Source of the DNA: Actinomycetota bacterium
GTDB taxonomy: Bacteria > Actinomycetota > Acidimicrobiia > Acidimicrobiales > Ilumatobacteraceae
NCBI GenBank assembly: GCA_009927665.1
Contig: RFMM01000262.1
Location: forward strand, 1-36,104
Direction of reading: 5' to 3'
DNA length: 36,104 bases
Under the pieces are notes generated by a model. It was given only the letters and a program-made list of their open reading frames with translations. It was not told the DNA's origin and ran no database searches. Position 1 is the first letter of the stretch; each line of letters opens with the position of its first letter. Positions 22,623 through 30,260 of this stretch are shown one piece after another. A program made the position numbers and the translations under genes.

Positions 22623-23386
22623 CGCGGCACCGGAACCCCGCGAAAATCGTCGATCAGCGAGATCTGCACGCGCTCGCCGCTGGCGATGCGGTCGAGCTCG
22701 ACACGCTTCTTTGCGTAGTACTCATCGCGCAGATCGCCCTCTCTCGCTGCGTTGTAGGTCGGGTAAATTGCGCGCCGGTCGCGCGCCGACCGATTGTCGC
22801 CTGAGCGGTGTGGTGTGCGCGAGTGAAACCACATGGTTTGCCCGGCCCGCAGCGGAGCAGGCTGCCACTGCAGGGTTTGGGCTACCGACGGTGGAATGCA
22901 GCCACGCTCGTCGGTCTCGATCAACTCGTGGTGCATTGCTGAAACGACGTCGAGGCAACCGTTTTCAGTGGTGGCGTCGTCAACCGCAATCATGCAGGAG
23001 ACATGCGACTCAATGAACGGATATGCAGGTGCGTCTTGGTGCGGCTCCCACCCTGCGCCGCCTGCGAGCTTGTAGTTGATCTTTTCTTTGTACAGCACTG
23101 CCTGTTCGCCAAGCAGTTCACTCGCCGCCGCAATCATGGTGCCGGTGCACAGCACTTGCTGTAGCCCAACGTGGTAGGGCGTGAAGTACTCCGTGCGACA
23201 GCGGCGTGGGCCATGCTGGGTGAGCTCGTAGTGATTCATCCAGCCGCCTGCATCATTCCACGACTGCACATCGCCCACCCACTGACGCAGCTTTGCCGTC
23301 TGGTCGGCGTCGAGCAGATTGGTAATCACCCAACCATCGCGCGCAAAGCTCTCGAGCTCTACCGCACTGAGCACCGTTGCTGACAC
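22619..23386 (-). CDS. phnY: PhnY-like Fe(II)/2-oxoglutarate dioxygenase
   Basis: PhyH-superfamily dioxygenase, 255 residues, likely hydroxylating 2-aminoethylphosphonate at C1 to feed the PhnZ-like enzyme. Iron ligands are H116 and D118 (EPHQDAPAYPF) and H193 (SRTPHRSGDN); an Arg at 204/205 in RDRRAIYPTYN would bind 2-oxoglutarate. The N-terminal DGWVITNLLDADQTAKLR is typical of this family. GTG 23386 is the start; a TATTCT -10 box ends 8 nt before it. It is the first gene of the ten-gene phn operon. TmpA-like specificity for 2-trimethylaminoethylphosphonate cannot be excluded. Confidence 0.85.
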   Translation of the reverse strand: MSATVLSAVELESFARDGWVITNLLDADQTAKLRQWVGDVQSWNDAGGWMNHYELTQHGPRRCRTEYFTPYHVGLQQVLCTGTMIAAASELLGEQAVLYKEKINYKLAGGAGWEPHQDAPAYPFIESHVSCMIAVDDATTENGCLDVVSAMHHELIETDERGCIPPSVAQTLQWQPAPLRAGQTMWFHSRTPHRSGDNRSARDRRAIYPTYNAAREGDLRDEYYAKKRVELDRIASGERVQISLIDDFRGVPVPR

Positions 23387-23394
23387 GAGTTCAA

Positions 23395-23400
23395 AGAATA
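23395..23400 (-). promoter_or_regulatory. Candidate -10 box (TATTCT) of the phn operon
   Basis: On the minus strand TATTCT fits TANNNT and ends 8 nt before the phnY-like GTG, implying a leaderless operon mRNA. Direct repeats resembling PhoP sites start 50 nt upstream of it. Confidence 0.45.
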
Positions 23401-23428
23401 CTCAGCTCTCCCCATAGCGGTAACTTCG

Positions 23429-23450
23429 GCAACAGAAACGATGCGTGAAC
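23429..23450 (-). promoter_or_regulatory. Candidate PHO box before the phn operon
   Basis: Minus-strand units GTTCACGCATC and GTTTCTGTTGC are contiguous 11-mers. The first differs at one base from GTTCACGCAGC found before the ABC importer gene; the second shares its GTTGC end. Contiguous GTTCAC-type 11-mers are the known layout of actinobacterial PhoP sites. Function is inferred from that resemblance and from the phosphonate genes downstream. Confidence 0.4.
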
Positions 23451-23579
23451 TTCACACAAACCCCGTTGGGCTCCTGATCAATGCGAACTCGTGAAGGGTC
23501 GTTGGATTCGTAATACGAAATTCACGAAGAATACGCCAACCGTATGTCGGTCGTCAAACGCGGCGAAACCTGGGAGTCG

Positions 23580-23585
23580 TAGTTT
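23580..23585 (+). promoter_or_regulatory. Candidate -10 box (TAGTTT) before the beta-propeller gene
   Basis: TAGTTT fits TANNNT and ends 8 nt before ATG 23594; no Shine-Dalgarno sequence is visible. An ATTCACGAAGA unit begins exactly 60 nt before this box, the same distance as the strong repeat unit before the ABC importer promoter, but its match is weak. Confidence 0.4.
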
Positions 23586-23593
23586 TTCGCGCG

Positions 23594-25300
23594 ATGAAAA
23601 CTTCAACACGTGTTATTGCCGTCCTATCCACCGCTCTTGCAGTAGCAGCTGGATCATTTGCAGCTTCTTCGGCGGGGGCCAACACGGTGCCGGTAAACGG
23701 CTCTGAATTGCGCTTGCTCGGCCGTTGGACCTCGGATGCAGGTCTTGCGGGTGCCGAAATCTCGGCAGTCGACAAAGAGTCAAAGCGACTGTTCGTTACG
23801 AACGGCGCAAAGAACGCCATCGACATCGTCGACATCAGCAACCCCAAGAAGGTGAAGCTCGTCAAGTCGGTTGACTTCACGGCACTTGGCTCAAGCGGCA
23901 TTCAAAGCGTTGCCGCCAAGAACGGCATTGTCGTCGTCGCATCAGCCGGCGCGTCAAAGACGGCCCCTGGCATCTTGTTCATCATGGACGTCAACGGCAA
24001 GATGGTGAAAGGTCTGCCTGCCGGTCTCACCGTTGGTGCGCTACCCGACAGCGTGACGATCAGCAAAGACGGCAAGTACGCCGTGAGTGCCAACGAGGGT
24101 GAACCCAAGGACTACTGCCTCGTCAATGGTGCTCTTCCGGAGACCTCTGACCCGAAGGGCAGCATCTCCATCGTTGATCTCGAGGCAACCCCGCCGACGG
24201 TGAAGACGGTGGATTTCACGAGCTTCGCCCAACGCAAGAACGCCATCATCTACGCCGGTGGTCGCATCTTCGGCCCGGGTGCCTCGGTTGAACAAGATCT
24301 TGAGCCTGAATACGCGGCGATTTCCGCCGACAGCACAACTGCATATGTGACGTTGCAAGAAAACAACGCCATTGCGACGGTCGATCTCGCCACGGCGACG
24401 ATCACGAACGTGCTCGGCCTCGGCTACAAGAACCACAACTTGTACAACACGGGTCTCGACTTGAGCGACCGCGACAACGCAATCAACATCGTGCCACGCA
24501 ACGTGCAAGGCATGTATCTGCCCGACGCCATCGCATCGGTCACCGCAGGCGGCAACAACTACATGATCACCGCCAACGAAGGCGACGCCCGCGAATACCC
24601 GTGTCTGCTGGGTGGCACCAGCACGACCGCGCTCGAACGCGAAGATCCGCGCTACGCCGATGTCGGCCTCGACACCAACCTGACCTCGTCGAGCATCGCT
24701 GGTCGGGCACGCGTCACGGTGTTTCCACCCGCGGTCGTCACGGGCACCATCGTTGGGTCAACCACCAAAGTGACGTCGGCCTACACCTTCGGCGGTCGGT
24801 CATTCACCGTGTGGAAGACCAACACCATCGACGGTGTGTTCAACGCCGACATCGTCTACGACTCGGGTGACGAACTCGAGCGCCTCGTGGCGGCACGTCG
24901 TCCGTTGCTCTTCAACGCCGATTGGAACACCGAGACGGGTCTCGTCGGCTCGTTCGAATCGCGCTCGGCAGCTAAGGGCCCTGAGCCTGAAGGTGTCGCG
25001 GTGGGAACCGCCTACGGCCGTCAATGGATGGTGCTCGCACTCGAGCGTGATAGCGGCATCATGCTCTATGACGTGACCAACCCGGTCATGCCGCAGTTCC
25101 GCCAATACCTCAATACGAGCCTGCCCGGTGGCAACATTCTGCAAAAGAACGCAGGTGATGTGTCGCCCGAAGGTGTGCTCTTCCTTGAGGCAGCCGACAG
25201 CCCGACCGGCAAGCCGATGGTCATCGTCTCCTACGAACTGTCGGGCACCGTAGCCATGTTCGAACTCACCGCTCCGGCACCGACCAAAGCCGGTAAGTGA
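23594..25300 (+). CDS. Secreted choice-of-anchor-I / phytase-like beta-propeller protein
   Basis: Protein of 568 residues with an export signal (MKTSTRVIAVLSTALAVAAG, cleavage probably after SSAGA). The mature chain has repeated beta-propeller blades: AGAEISAVDKESKRLFVTNG, DIVDISNPKKVKLV, PDSVTISKDGKYAVSANEGEP, AYVTLQENNAIATVDL, and the C-terminal PEGVAVGTAYGRQWMVLALE. These are typical of choice-of-anchor-I and phytase/esterase-like propellers. No catalytic site is certain, so substrate and activity are unknown. Its position between the phn operon promoter and phnCDE suggests a role in scavenging phosphorus outside the cell; this is inference. Confidence 0.8.
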   Translation: MKTSTRVIAVLSTALAVAAGSFAASSAGANTVPVNGSELRLLGRWTSDAGLAGAEISAVDKESKRLFVTNGAKNAIDIVDISNPKKVKLVKSVDFTALGSSGIQSVAAKNGIVVVASAGASKTAPGILFIMDVNGKMVKGLPAGLTVGALPDSVTISKDGKYAVSANEGEPKDYCLVNGALPETSDPKGSISIVDLEATPPTVKTVDFTSFAQRKNAIIYAGGRIFGPGASVEQDLEPEYAAISADSTTAYVTLQENNAIATVDLATATITNVLGLGYKNHNLYNTGLDLSDRDNAINIVPRNVQGMYLPDAIASVTAGGNNYMITANEGDAREYPCLLGGTSTTALEREDPRYADVGLDTNLTSSSIAGRARVTVFPPAVVTGTIVGSTTKVTSAYTFGGRSFTVWKTNTIDGVFNADIVYDSGDELERLVAARRPLLFNADWNTETGLVGSFESRSAAKGPEPEGVAVGTAYGRQWMVLALERDSGIMLYDVTNPVMPQFRQYLNTSLPGGNILQKNAGDVSPEGVLFLEAADSPTGKPMVIVSYELSGTVAMFELTAPAPTKAGK

Positions 25301-25370
25301 GGCCCAGCAAGAAATCGCGTCATCGTCAACGGCTAACCACTATCCACTAACCACCCCCATCACCATCACC

Positions 25371-25376
25371 AGGAGA
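25371..25376 (+). promoter_or_regulatory. Shine-Dalgarno AGGAGA of phnD
   Basis: AGGAGA lies 5 nt before the phnD ATG and fixes that start. It contrasts with the leaderless starts elsewhere in this island. Upstream, the 8-mer CTAACCAC occurs twice, 14 nt apart (25333 and 25347); its meaning is unknown. Confidence 0.7.
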
Positions 25377-25381
25377 ACCCC

Positions 25382-26473
25382 ATGAAACTCACTTCAACCC
25401 CCACCCTTCGTCGCGTGGCGCGAGTTGCGGCAGTCGCCGCGTTCGTGCTCGCGATCAGCGCACCTGCCATGTCGCAGGCCCTCTCCAGCGTGAGCGCCGG
25501 CCAGGCATGCACCAAGGCACAGCTCAACCGCAAGAGCGGCACGCTGACCTGCACCTACAACGCCAAGACCAAGACGTACACCTGGACTGCAGCTGCCGCC
25601 GCCAAGAGTGGATCAACGGCATCCACCGCCCGCAAGAACTGGCCGTCAAAGCTGGTGATTGCGGCCGTGCCGAGCGAGAACGTGGCGACCATGACGTTGC
25701 GCTACAAGAACTTCGTTGACGTTGTGCAGAAAGAGACGGGTCTGCCGACCACCTTCATCTCCGCCACCGACTACGCGGGCGTCATTGAAGCCCAAGTGGC
25801 GGGTCGTGCCGACGTGGTGTTCTATGGGCCGTTCTCGTATGTGTTGGCCAAGGCGCGTGGTGCGAAAATCGAGGCCGTCGGTGCCTCGGTGCCGAACTCG
25901 ACCGTGGCCTCGGGCTACTACTTGTCGTACCTCGTGACGAAGAAGGGCTCTGGCATCAACTCGATCAAAGACGTGAAGGGCAAGAACTTGTGCTTCGTCG
26001 ACGCTGCGTCAACTTCGGGCTTCCTCTACCCGACGGCCGGTCTGCTCGAGAACGGAATCCAGTCGACTGACTACCGCTCGGTGCTCGCCGGCGGTCACGA
26101 CAAGTCGGTGCTTGCAGTGCAAGCCGGCACGTGCGATGCAGGCTTCGTCTACGACGACATGTTCGACAAGTTGCTCGTCGACCGCGGCTTGATCAAGACC
26201 TCCGACTTCAACGTCGTGTGGAAGAGCGGTCAGATTCCGAACTCGCCGGTCGCGGTGCGCAAAGACCTGCCCGCAGACCTCTTTGAAATCCTGAAGAAGA
26301 CGATTCTCGAGAAGATCAACAAGACGGCCTTCGTCAGCATGGGTCTCTGCGAAAACGAGACGAACTGCAACGTGATTGAAGACGCCACGTGGGGCTTCAA
26401 GCCCACGAGCGACGCGGTGTACGACGCGATTCGCCAGGTGTGTGAAGCCACCAAGTCGAGCCGTTGCCGCTAA
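25382..26473 (+). CDS. phnD: PhnD, phosphonate ABC transporter substrate-binding protein
   Basis: Secreted phosphonate/phosphate/phosphite-type binding protein of 363 residues. The signal peptide covers about residues 1-32 (VAAVAAFVLAISAPAMSQA). There is no lipobox. A Cys-containing module (ACTKAQLNRKSGTLTC) of a kind seen in secreted acidimicrobial proteins precedes the binding domain, which starts KLVIAAVPSENVATMTLRYK. PhnD features include GRADVVFYGPFSYVLAKARG, CFVDAASTSGFLYP, AGGHDKSVLAVQAGTCDAGFVYDDM and KSGQIPNSPVAVRKDLP. phnC and phnE follow, forming a complete importer. Confidence 0.94.
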   Translation: MKLTSTPTLRRVARVAAVAAFVLAISAPAMSQALSSVSAGQACTKAQLNRKSGTLTCTYNAKTKTYTWTAAAAAKSGSTASTARKNWPSKLVIAAVPSENVATMTLRYKNFVDVVQKETGLPTTFISATDYAGVIEAQVAGRADVVFYGPFSYVLAKARGAKIEAVGASVPNSTVASGYYLSYLVTKKGSGINSIKDVKGKNLCFVDAASTSGFLYPTAGLLENGIQSTDYRSVLAGGHDKSVLAVQAGTCDAGFVYDDMFDKLLVDRGLIKTSDFNVVWKSGQIPNSPVAVRKDLPADLFEILKKTILEKINKTAFVSMGLCENETNCNVIEDATWGFKPTSDAVYDAIRQVCEATKSSRCR

Positions 26474-26497
26474 GCACCGCCGAAACTCAACCCCCAC

Positions 26498-27340
26498 ATG
26501 ACCACCGTTCTCTCCGGTGGGGCTGACCCCCTCATCAGCCTCACCGGGGTATCGAAACGTTTCCCCAACGGCACACTGGCCCTCGACAATGTGTCGATGA
26601 CCGTACCGAAGGGGCAGTTGCTGTCGCTCATTGGCCTCTCAGGCTCGGGCAAGTCAACGTTGATGCGCCACCTGAATGGGCTGCACAAGCCAACTGCCGG
26701 CACCGTGCAGGTGTTCGGCGTCGAAGTTTCGTCTGCCTCAAACAAACAGCTCCGTAGTGTGCGCCGCAATGTTGGTTTCGTCTTTCAACAGTTTGGTCTC
26801 GTGGGGCGTGCCACCTGCCTCGAAAACGTGTTGAGTGGTGCGCTCGGTCGCTTGCGTGGCCCGCGCTATGGCGTGTGGTCATACCCGCGCACGCTGCGAC
26901 GCGAAGCATTCGACCACCTCGAGCGGGTAGGGCTCGCCCCGCAGGCCTATCAGCGGGCCGACACGTTGTCGGGCGGCCAGATGCAGCGCGTGGCCATCGC
27001 TCGCACGCTGATGCAACAACCACGGCTGTTATTGGCTGATGAACCGGTGGCATCACTCGACCCCGAGTCGAGCGCGCAGGTGCTCGAGTTGTTGCTCAAG
27101 GTGGCAACCGAAGACAAAATGACCGTGATCGTCACCCTGCACCAGGTCGAACTAGCCCTCGGTTGGGCGCATCGCATCGTCGGCTTGCGCGACGGACGCG
27201 TGGTGCTCGATCAAGATGCGCGCGGCCTGTCACAAACCGACGTGATGGAGGTGTACCGCCGAGTGGACCGCGAGTCGGAGCTTCTCGCCACCCCGAATAT
27301 GTCCGCAGCCGCACCGACAACCGAACGTCAGCGCGCCTGA
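26498..27340 (+). CDS. phnC: PhnC, phosphonate ABC transporter ATPase
   Basis: ATPase of 280 residues that powers PhnDE. Walker A IGLSGSGKST, Q-loop FVFQQFGLVGRATCLENVL, the PhnC-characteristic GALGRLRGPRYGVWSYP, signature LSGGQMQRVAIARTL, Walker B LLLADEPVASLDPESS and H-loop VTLHQVELAL are intact. It starts 24 bp after phnD and ends just before phnE. The C-terminal tail after YRRVDRE is unstructured-looking. Confidence 0.95.
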   Translation: MTTVLSGGADPLISLTGVSKRFPNGTLALDNVSMTVPKGQLLSLIGLSGSGKSTLMRHLNGLHKPTAGTVQVFGVEVSSASNKQLRSVRRNVGFVFQQFGLVGRATCLENVLSGALGRLRGPRYGVWSYPRTLRREAFDHLERVGLAPQAYQRADTLSGGQMQRVAIARTLMQQPRLLLADEPVASLDPESSAQVLELLLKVATEDKMTVIVTLHQVELALGWAHRIVGLRDGRVVLDQDARGLSQTDVMEVYRRVDRESELLATPNMSAAAPTTERQRA

Positions 27341-27341
27341 G

Positions 27342-29039
27342 ATGACGGCGGCGCACGTCGAGCCGCTGGCCCGCGCGGCCGGCAACAGGTTGCCCCGCGC
27401 GCCGCGAAAATGGCAGAGCAAAGCGCTGTTGGCGGTGTTTGTCGCCTACGTCGTGGGCGTCGTGTGGTCGTGGACGTACATCGATATGACCCTGCTCACG
27501 CTCTTTGGCGGCTTCACCGAACTGTGGAACCTGGTGGTCGACATGGTGCCGCCCAATGTCGACAACATGCGCGTGGTGTTGAAGGCCACGGTGGAGACGA
27601 TTTGGATGGCATTGATTGGCACTACGGCCTGCGTGGTGCTCAGTATTCCGCTGGCATTCATGGCGGCCCGCAACACCACCCCGAATCCGGTCGTGTTCGC
27701 GGTGGCGCGCGCCATCATCACCCTCACCCGTGCGCTGCCCACTCTGGTGCTCGCTGCTGTGCTCACGTTGCCGCTCGGCATCGGGCCGCTGCCAGGTTTG
27801 CTTGCCTTGGCCATCCACTCCATTGGCATGGTCGGCAAGCTCTTCACCGAGGCCGTCGAAAACACCGAAGCAATGTCGCGTGAGGCAGTGACCTCGACTG
27901 GCGCCGGAAAGTGGCAAACCGTGCTCGCCACGTTGGTGCCGCAAGTGACGCCGTCGTTCATCGGCACGGCGCTGTATCGACTCGACATCAATCTGCGCGA
28001 GTCAGCGGTGCTCGGTTTCGTCGGTGCCGGTGGCGTGGGTTTCGTCGTGCAGCAGCACCTGCGCAGCCTTGACTATCAGCGGGCGATTGCCGCTGTCGGA
28101 GTGATTTTTGTCGTCATCACCTTGATCGAAGTGGTGTCGACTCGTCTTCGCGCATCGATCATTGGCGACCATCTTTCGTCGCCGACGAAGAAGACCCCGC
28201 GCACGATGGCCCGCGAACGCCGTGACCACCGCTTGCTCGTCGATGCCGTCACAACCCGACGACTCACTCCGCCGTGGACCTACGAGCGATTGGTCCGTGC
28301 ATCGGCCGGCGTCATCTATCTCGTGCTCATCGTGGTGGCTTTTGCGACCATCGATATTCCGTACCTCTCCGCACTCGGTCTCGGCGACGAAGTGATCGAC
28401 AGTTTCGGACGACTCTTCCCGCCCGACTTCACCACGGCCGGCCCCGAACTTTGGCAGGGCATTCGCGAGACCGTAGCGATCGGTTTCATCGCCACCACGC
28501 TTGGTTTGGTCATCTCGGTGCCACTCGGTATCTTGTCGGCGCGAAACATCGTGGTGAACCGCTTCGTCTACGGCACCACGCGTCTGTTCATGCTCGCACT
28601 GCGCGGCTTGCCCGAGCTGATTGTTGCGGTGTTGTTCGTCGCCGCCATGGGTCTCGGGCCGGTGCCCGGCACGCTCGCGCTCACCGTCGGCACGGCGACG
28701 TTCATGGCCAAGCTGATCGGTGACGCACTTGAGGAAGTGTCGCCTGAGCCGCGCGAAGCCGTCTTCGCCACTGGTGCGTCGCGGGCACAAGAGTTCGTCA
28801 CGTCGGTGATTCCGCAGGCATTGCCCAACCTCGTGAGCCAGACGCTCTACATGCTCGACGTGAACTTGCGTTCGTCGACCGTACTCGGCATCATCGGTGG
28901 TGGCGGCATCGGGTTCCTTCTGCTGTCTGCGTTGCGAGTGTTGCAAGAGCCGACGGTCGGCGCAATCGTGATCGTCATCTTTGTGATCGTGTACTCGATC
29001 GAGCTCATCGGCACGTTCGTGCGCTGGCTGGTGGAATAA
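27342..29039 (+). CDS. phnE: PhnE-PhnE fused phosphonate ABC permease
   Basis: Single protein of 565 residues containing two tandem PhnE permease domains. In domain 1 (about 30-275) the ATPase-contacting loop is SREAVTSTGAGKWQTVLATLVPQV; in domain 2 (about 325-565) it is PREAVFATGASRAQEFVTSVIPQA. Each ends with a Gly-rich segment (VGAGGVGFVVQQ and IGGGGIGFLLL). A polar linker with KKTPRTMARERRDHR joins them. Most bacteria use a homodimer or two separate phnE genes; here both halves of the pore are covalently linked. ATG 27342 directly follows the phnC stop. Confidence 0.95.
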   Translation: MTAAHVEPLARAAGNRLPRAPRKWQSKALLAVFVAYVVGVVWSWTYIDMTLLTLFGGFTELWNLVVDMVPPNVDNMRVVLKATVETIWMALIGTTACVVLSIPLAFMAARNTTPNPVVFAVARAIITLTRALPTLVLAAVLTLPLGIGPLPGLLALAIHSIGMVGKLFTEAVENTEAMSREAVTSTGAGKWQTVLATLVPQVTPSFIGTALYRLDINLRESAVLGFVGAGGVGFVVQQHLRSLDYQRAIAAVGVIFVVITLIEVVSTRLRASIIGDHLSSPTKKTPRTMARERRDHRLLVDAVTTRRLTPPWTYERLVRASAGVIYLVLIVVAFATIDIPYLSALGLGDEVIDSFGRLFPPDFTTAGPELWQGIRETVAIGFIATTLGLVISVPLGILSARNIVVNRFVYGTTRLFMLALRGLPELIVAVLFVAAMGLGPVPGTLALTVGTATFMAKLIGDALEEVSPEPREAVFATGASRAQEFVTSVIPQALPNLVSQTLYMLDVNLRSSTVLGIIGGGGIGFLLLSALRVLQEPTVGAIVIVIFVIVYSIELIGTFVRWLVE

Positions 29040-29084
29040 CCACGCGCGCTAGCGGCGCCACGATCATCGACCTAGGCAATTGGG

Positions 29085-29342
29085 TTAGCGGCGCTCCCAA
29101 CAGCCCTTATGCCAGTGGCGGCGCAAGTCTGGCGCCTCACTCGGCACACAGACGACGTGCCCCATGCCGACGGGAATCGTGCGGTGGCAACCCGGGCACA
29201 CATATTCTTTGTGTGCCTCGTAGGGCTGCACACGACGCACCGCGACATGACCGTAAAGACCATCCCACATCGAGGCGGGTCGTTGTCGCCGTGTCGTGCT
29301 TTTCGCTCGCACGCGCTTGCCCCGCTTGTGTTGCGGGCTCAT
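29085..29342 (-). CDS. Small zinc-ribbon-like conserved actinobacterial protein
   Basis: Protein of 85 residues: a basic N-terminus (KRGKRVRAKSTTRRQR), then YVCPGCHRTIPVGMGHVVCV and RRHWHKGCWERR. The CxxC, His and HxxC positions look like a zinc site. Similar short proteins are widespread in actinobacteria without known function, sometimes mis-annotated as ATP/GTP-binding. Its ATG overlaps the stop of the upstream 36-residue membrane protein gene, so the two are coupled. It converges on phnE with a 45-bp gap, the only convergent pair here that does not overlap. Confidence 0.75.
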   Translation of the reverse strand: MSPQHKRGKRVRAKSTTRRQRPASMWDGLYGHVAVRRVQPYEAHKEYVCPGCHRTIPVGMGHVVCVPSEAPDLRRHWHKGCWERR

Positions 29343-29449
29343 GCGAAAAACGCCCAGGCGACGAGCGCAGTGATGACGGCAAACGCGCCCGCAATCACCA
29401 CGTAGTCGAGGCGTGTCGCCTTGTATTTGCGGTGCGGATCAAAACCCAT
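29339..29449 (-). CDS. 36-residue single-pass membrane microprotein
   Basis: Too short for the ORF track. It reads MGFDPHRKYKATRLDYVVIA followed by a hydrophobic helix rich in Ala, Val and Phe, ending AWAFFA. Basic N-terminal residues before one transmembrane segment predict an inside N-terminus. Its stop overlaps the ATG of the zinc-ribbon gene (ATGA), strong support for translation. It is divergent from the crotonase gene, with starts 21 bp apart. Function unknown. Confidence 0.65.
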   Translation of the reverse strand: MGFDPHRKYKATRLDYVVIAGAFAVITALVAWAFFA

Positions 29450-29457
29450 CCTGCAAG

Positions 29458-29463
29458 TATCGT
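29458..29463 (+). promoter_or_regulatory. Candidate -10 box (TATCGT) before the crotonase gene
   Basis: TATCGT fits TANNNT and ends 6 nt before ATG 29470, again the leaderless geometry. The divergent microprotein gene starts at 29449, so promoters of both must share these ~20 bases. Confidence 0.4.
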
Positions 29464-29469
29464 CGTTAT

Positions 29470-30246
29470 ATGGCCGACATCGAGGTCACGCGTGCCAATG
29501 GCGTAGCGACGGTCACCATCAATCGTCCGCAACGCAAGAATGCCGTGACCGGTGACATGTGGGCGCTGTTGGCCGAGACGTTTCGCTCGCTCTCTGCCGA
29601 CACCGAGGTTCGCTGCGTGGTGATCACCGGGGCTGGGGGCGAGTTCTGCTCGGGTGCCGACTTGTCGGCGCGCACCGCTGGCGAGCGACCCGTGCATCAA
29701 CTGGTCGCGATGCGTTCGGTCAACGACGCGGCGCTCTCGCTGCACCGCATGCCCCAGCCGACCGTCGCCAAGGTGCGCGGGGTGGCGGTGGGTGCCGGCT
29801 GCAATCTCGCACTCGGTTGTGATCTCGTGGTGGCGGGCGAGACGGCGCGCTTCAGCGAGATCTTCGCCAAACGAGGCTTGTCGGTCGACTTTGGCGGCAC
29901 GTGGCTGTTGCCGCGGCGCATCGGCATGCATCGCGCAAAAGAACTGGCGCTCTTCGGCGACATCATCTCATCGGCTGAGGCGCACGAACTCGGCCTGGTC
30001 AACCGCGTGCTGCCCGACGCCGAGCTCGATTCGTTCGTCGACGACTGGGCGCGGCGACTCGCTGCCGGCCCGCCGATTGCACTGGCGCTCACCAAGCGAA
30101 TGCTGAACAACTCGCTCAACGTGACGATGGAAGAAGCGCTTGACGACGAAGGTGCCGCGCAGACCGTGAACTTCGGCACCAAAGACACGATGGAAGCCAT
30201 GGAAGCGTTCGTGCAAAAACGGGAGCCGAAATTCAAGGGCTACTGA
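29470..30246 (+). CDS. Enoyl-CoA hydratase/isomerase family protein
   Basis: Crotonase-fold enzyme of 258 residues acting on acyl-CoA thioesters. ATG 29470 gives MADIEVTRANGVATVTINRP, the family start; the ORF-track start at 29413 is too far upstream. The oxyanion-hole segments GAGGEFCSGADLS and GVAVGAGCNLALGCDLVVA are intact. In the second catalytic region KRGLSVDFGGTWLLPRRIG an Asp occupies the place of the usual Glu of true hydratases, as in a common actinobacterial subfamily, so the exact reaction is uncertain. No beta-oxidation partners lie nearby. Confidence 0.88.
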   Translation: MADIEVTRANGVATVTINRPQRKNAVTGDMWALLAETFRSLSADTEVRCVVITGAGGEFCSGADLSARTAGERPVHQLVAMRSVNDAALSLHRMPQPTVAKVRGVAVGAGCNLALGCDLVVAGETARFSEIFAKRGLSVDFGGTWLLPRRIGMHRAKELALFGDIISSAEAHELGLVNRVLPDAELDSFVDDWARRLAAGPPIALALTKRMLNNSLNVTMEEALDDEGAAQTVNFGTKDTMEAMEAFVQKREPKFKGY

Positions 30247-30260
30247 GCGCCTCGCTCGCG

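Noticed and set aside
27132-27944. 270-codon minus-strand ORF over the phnC end and phnE start
   Set aside because: Low-complexity His/Arg/Gln-rich shadow of two convincing transporter genes.
29040-29084. Possible terminator between phnE and the zinc-ribbon gene
   Set aside because: GC-rich partial palindromes (GCTAGCGGCG repeated as TTAGCGGCG) are present but no stable stem with a U-tract could be drawn.
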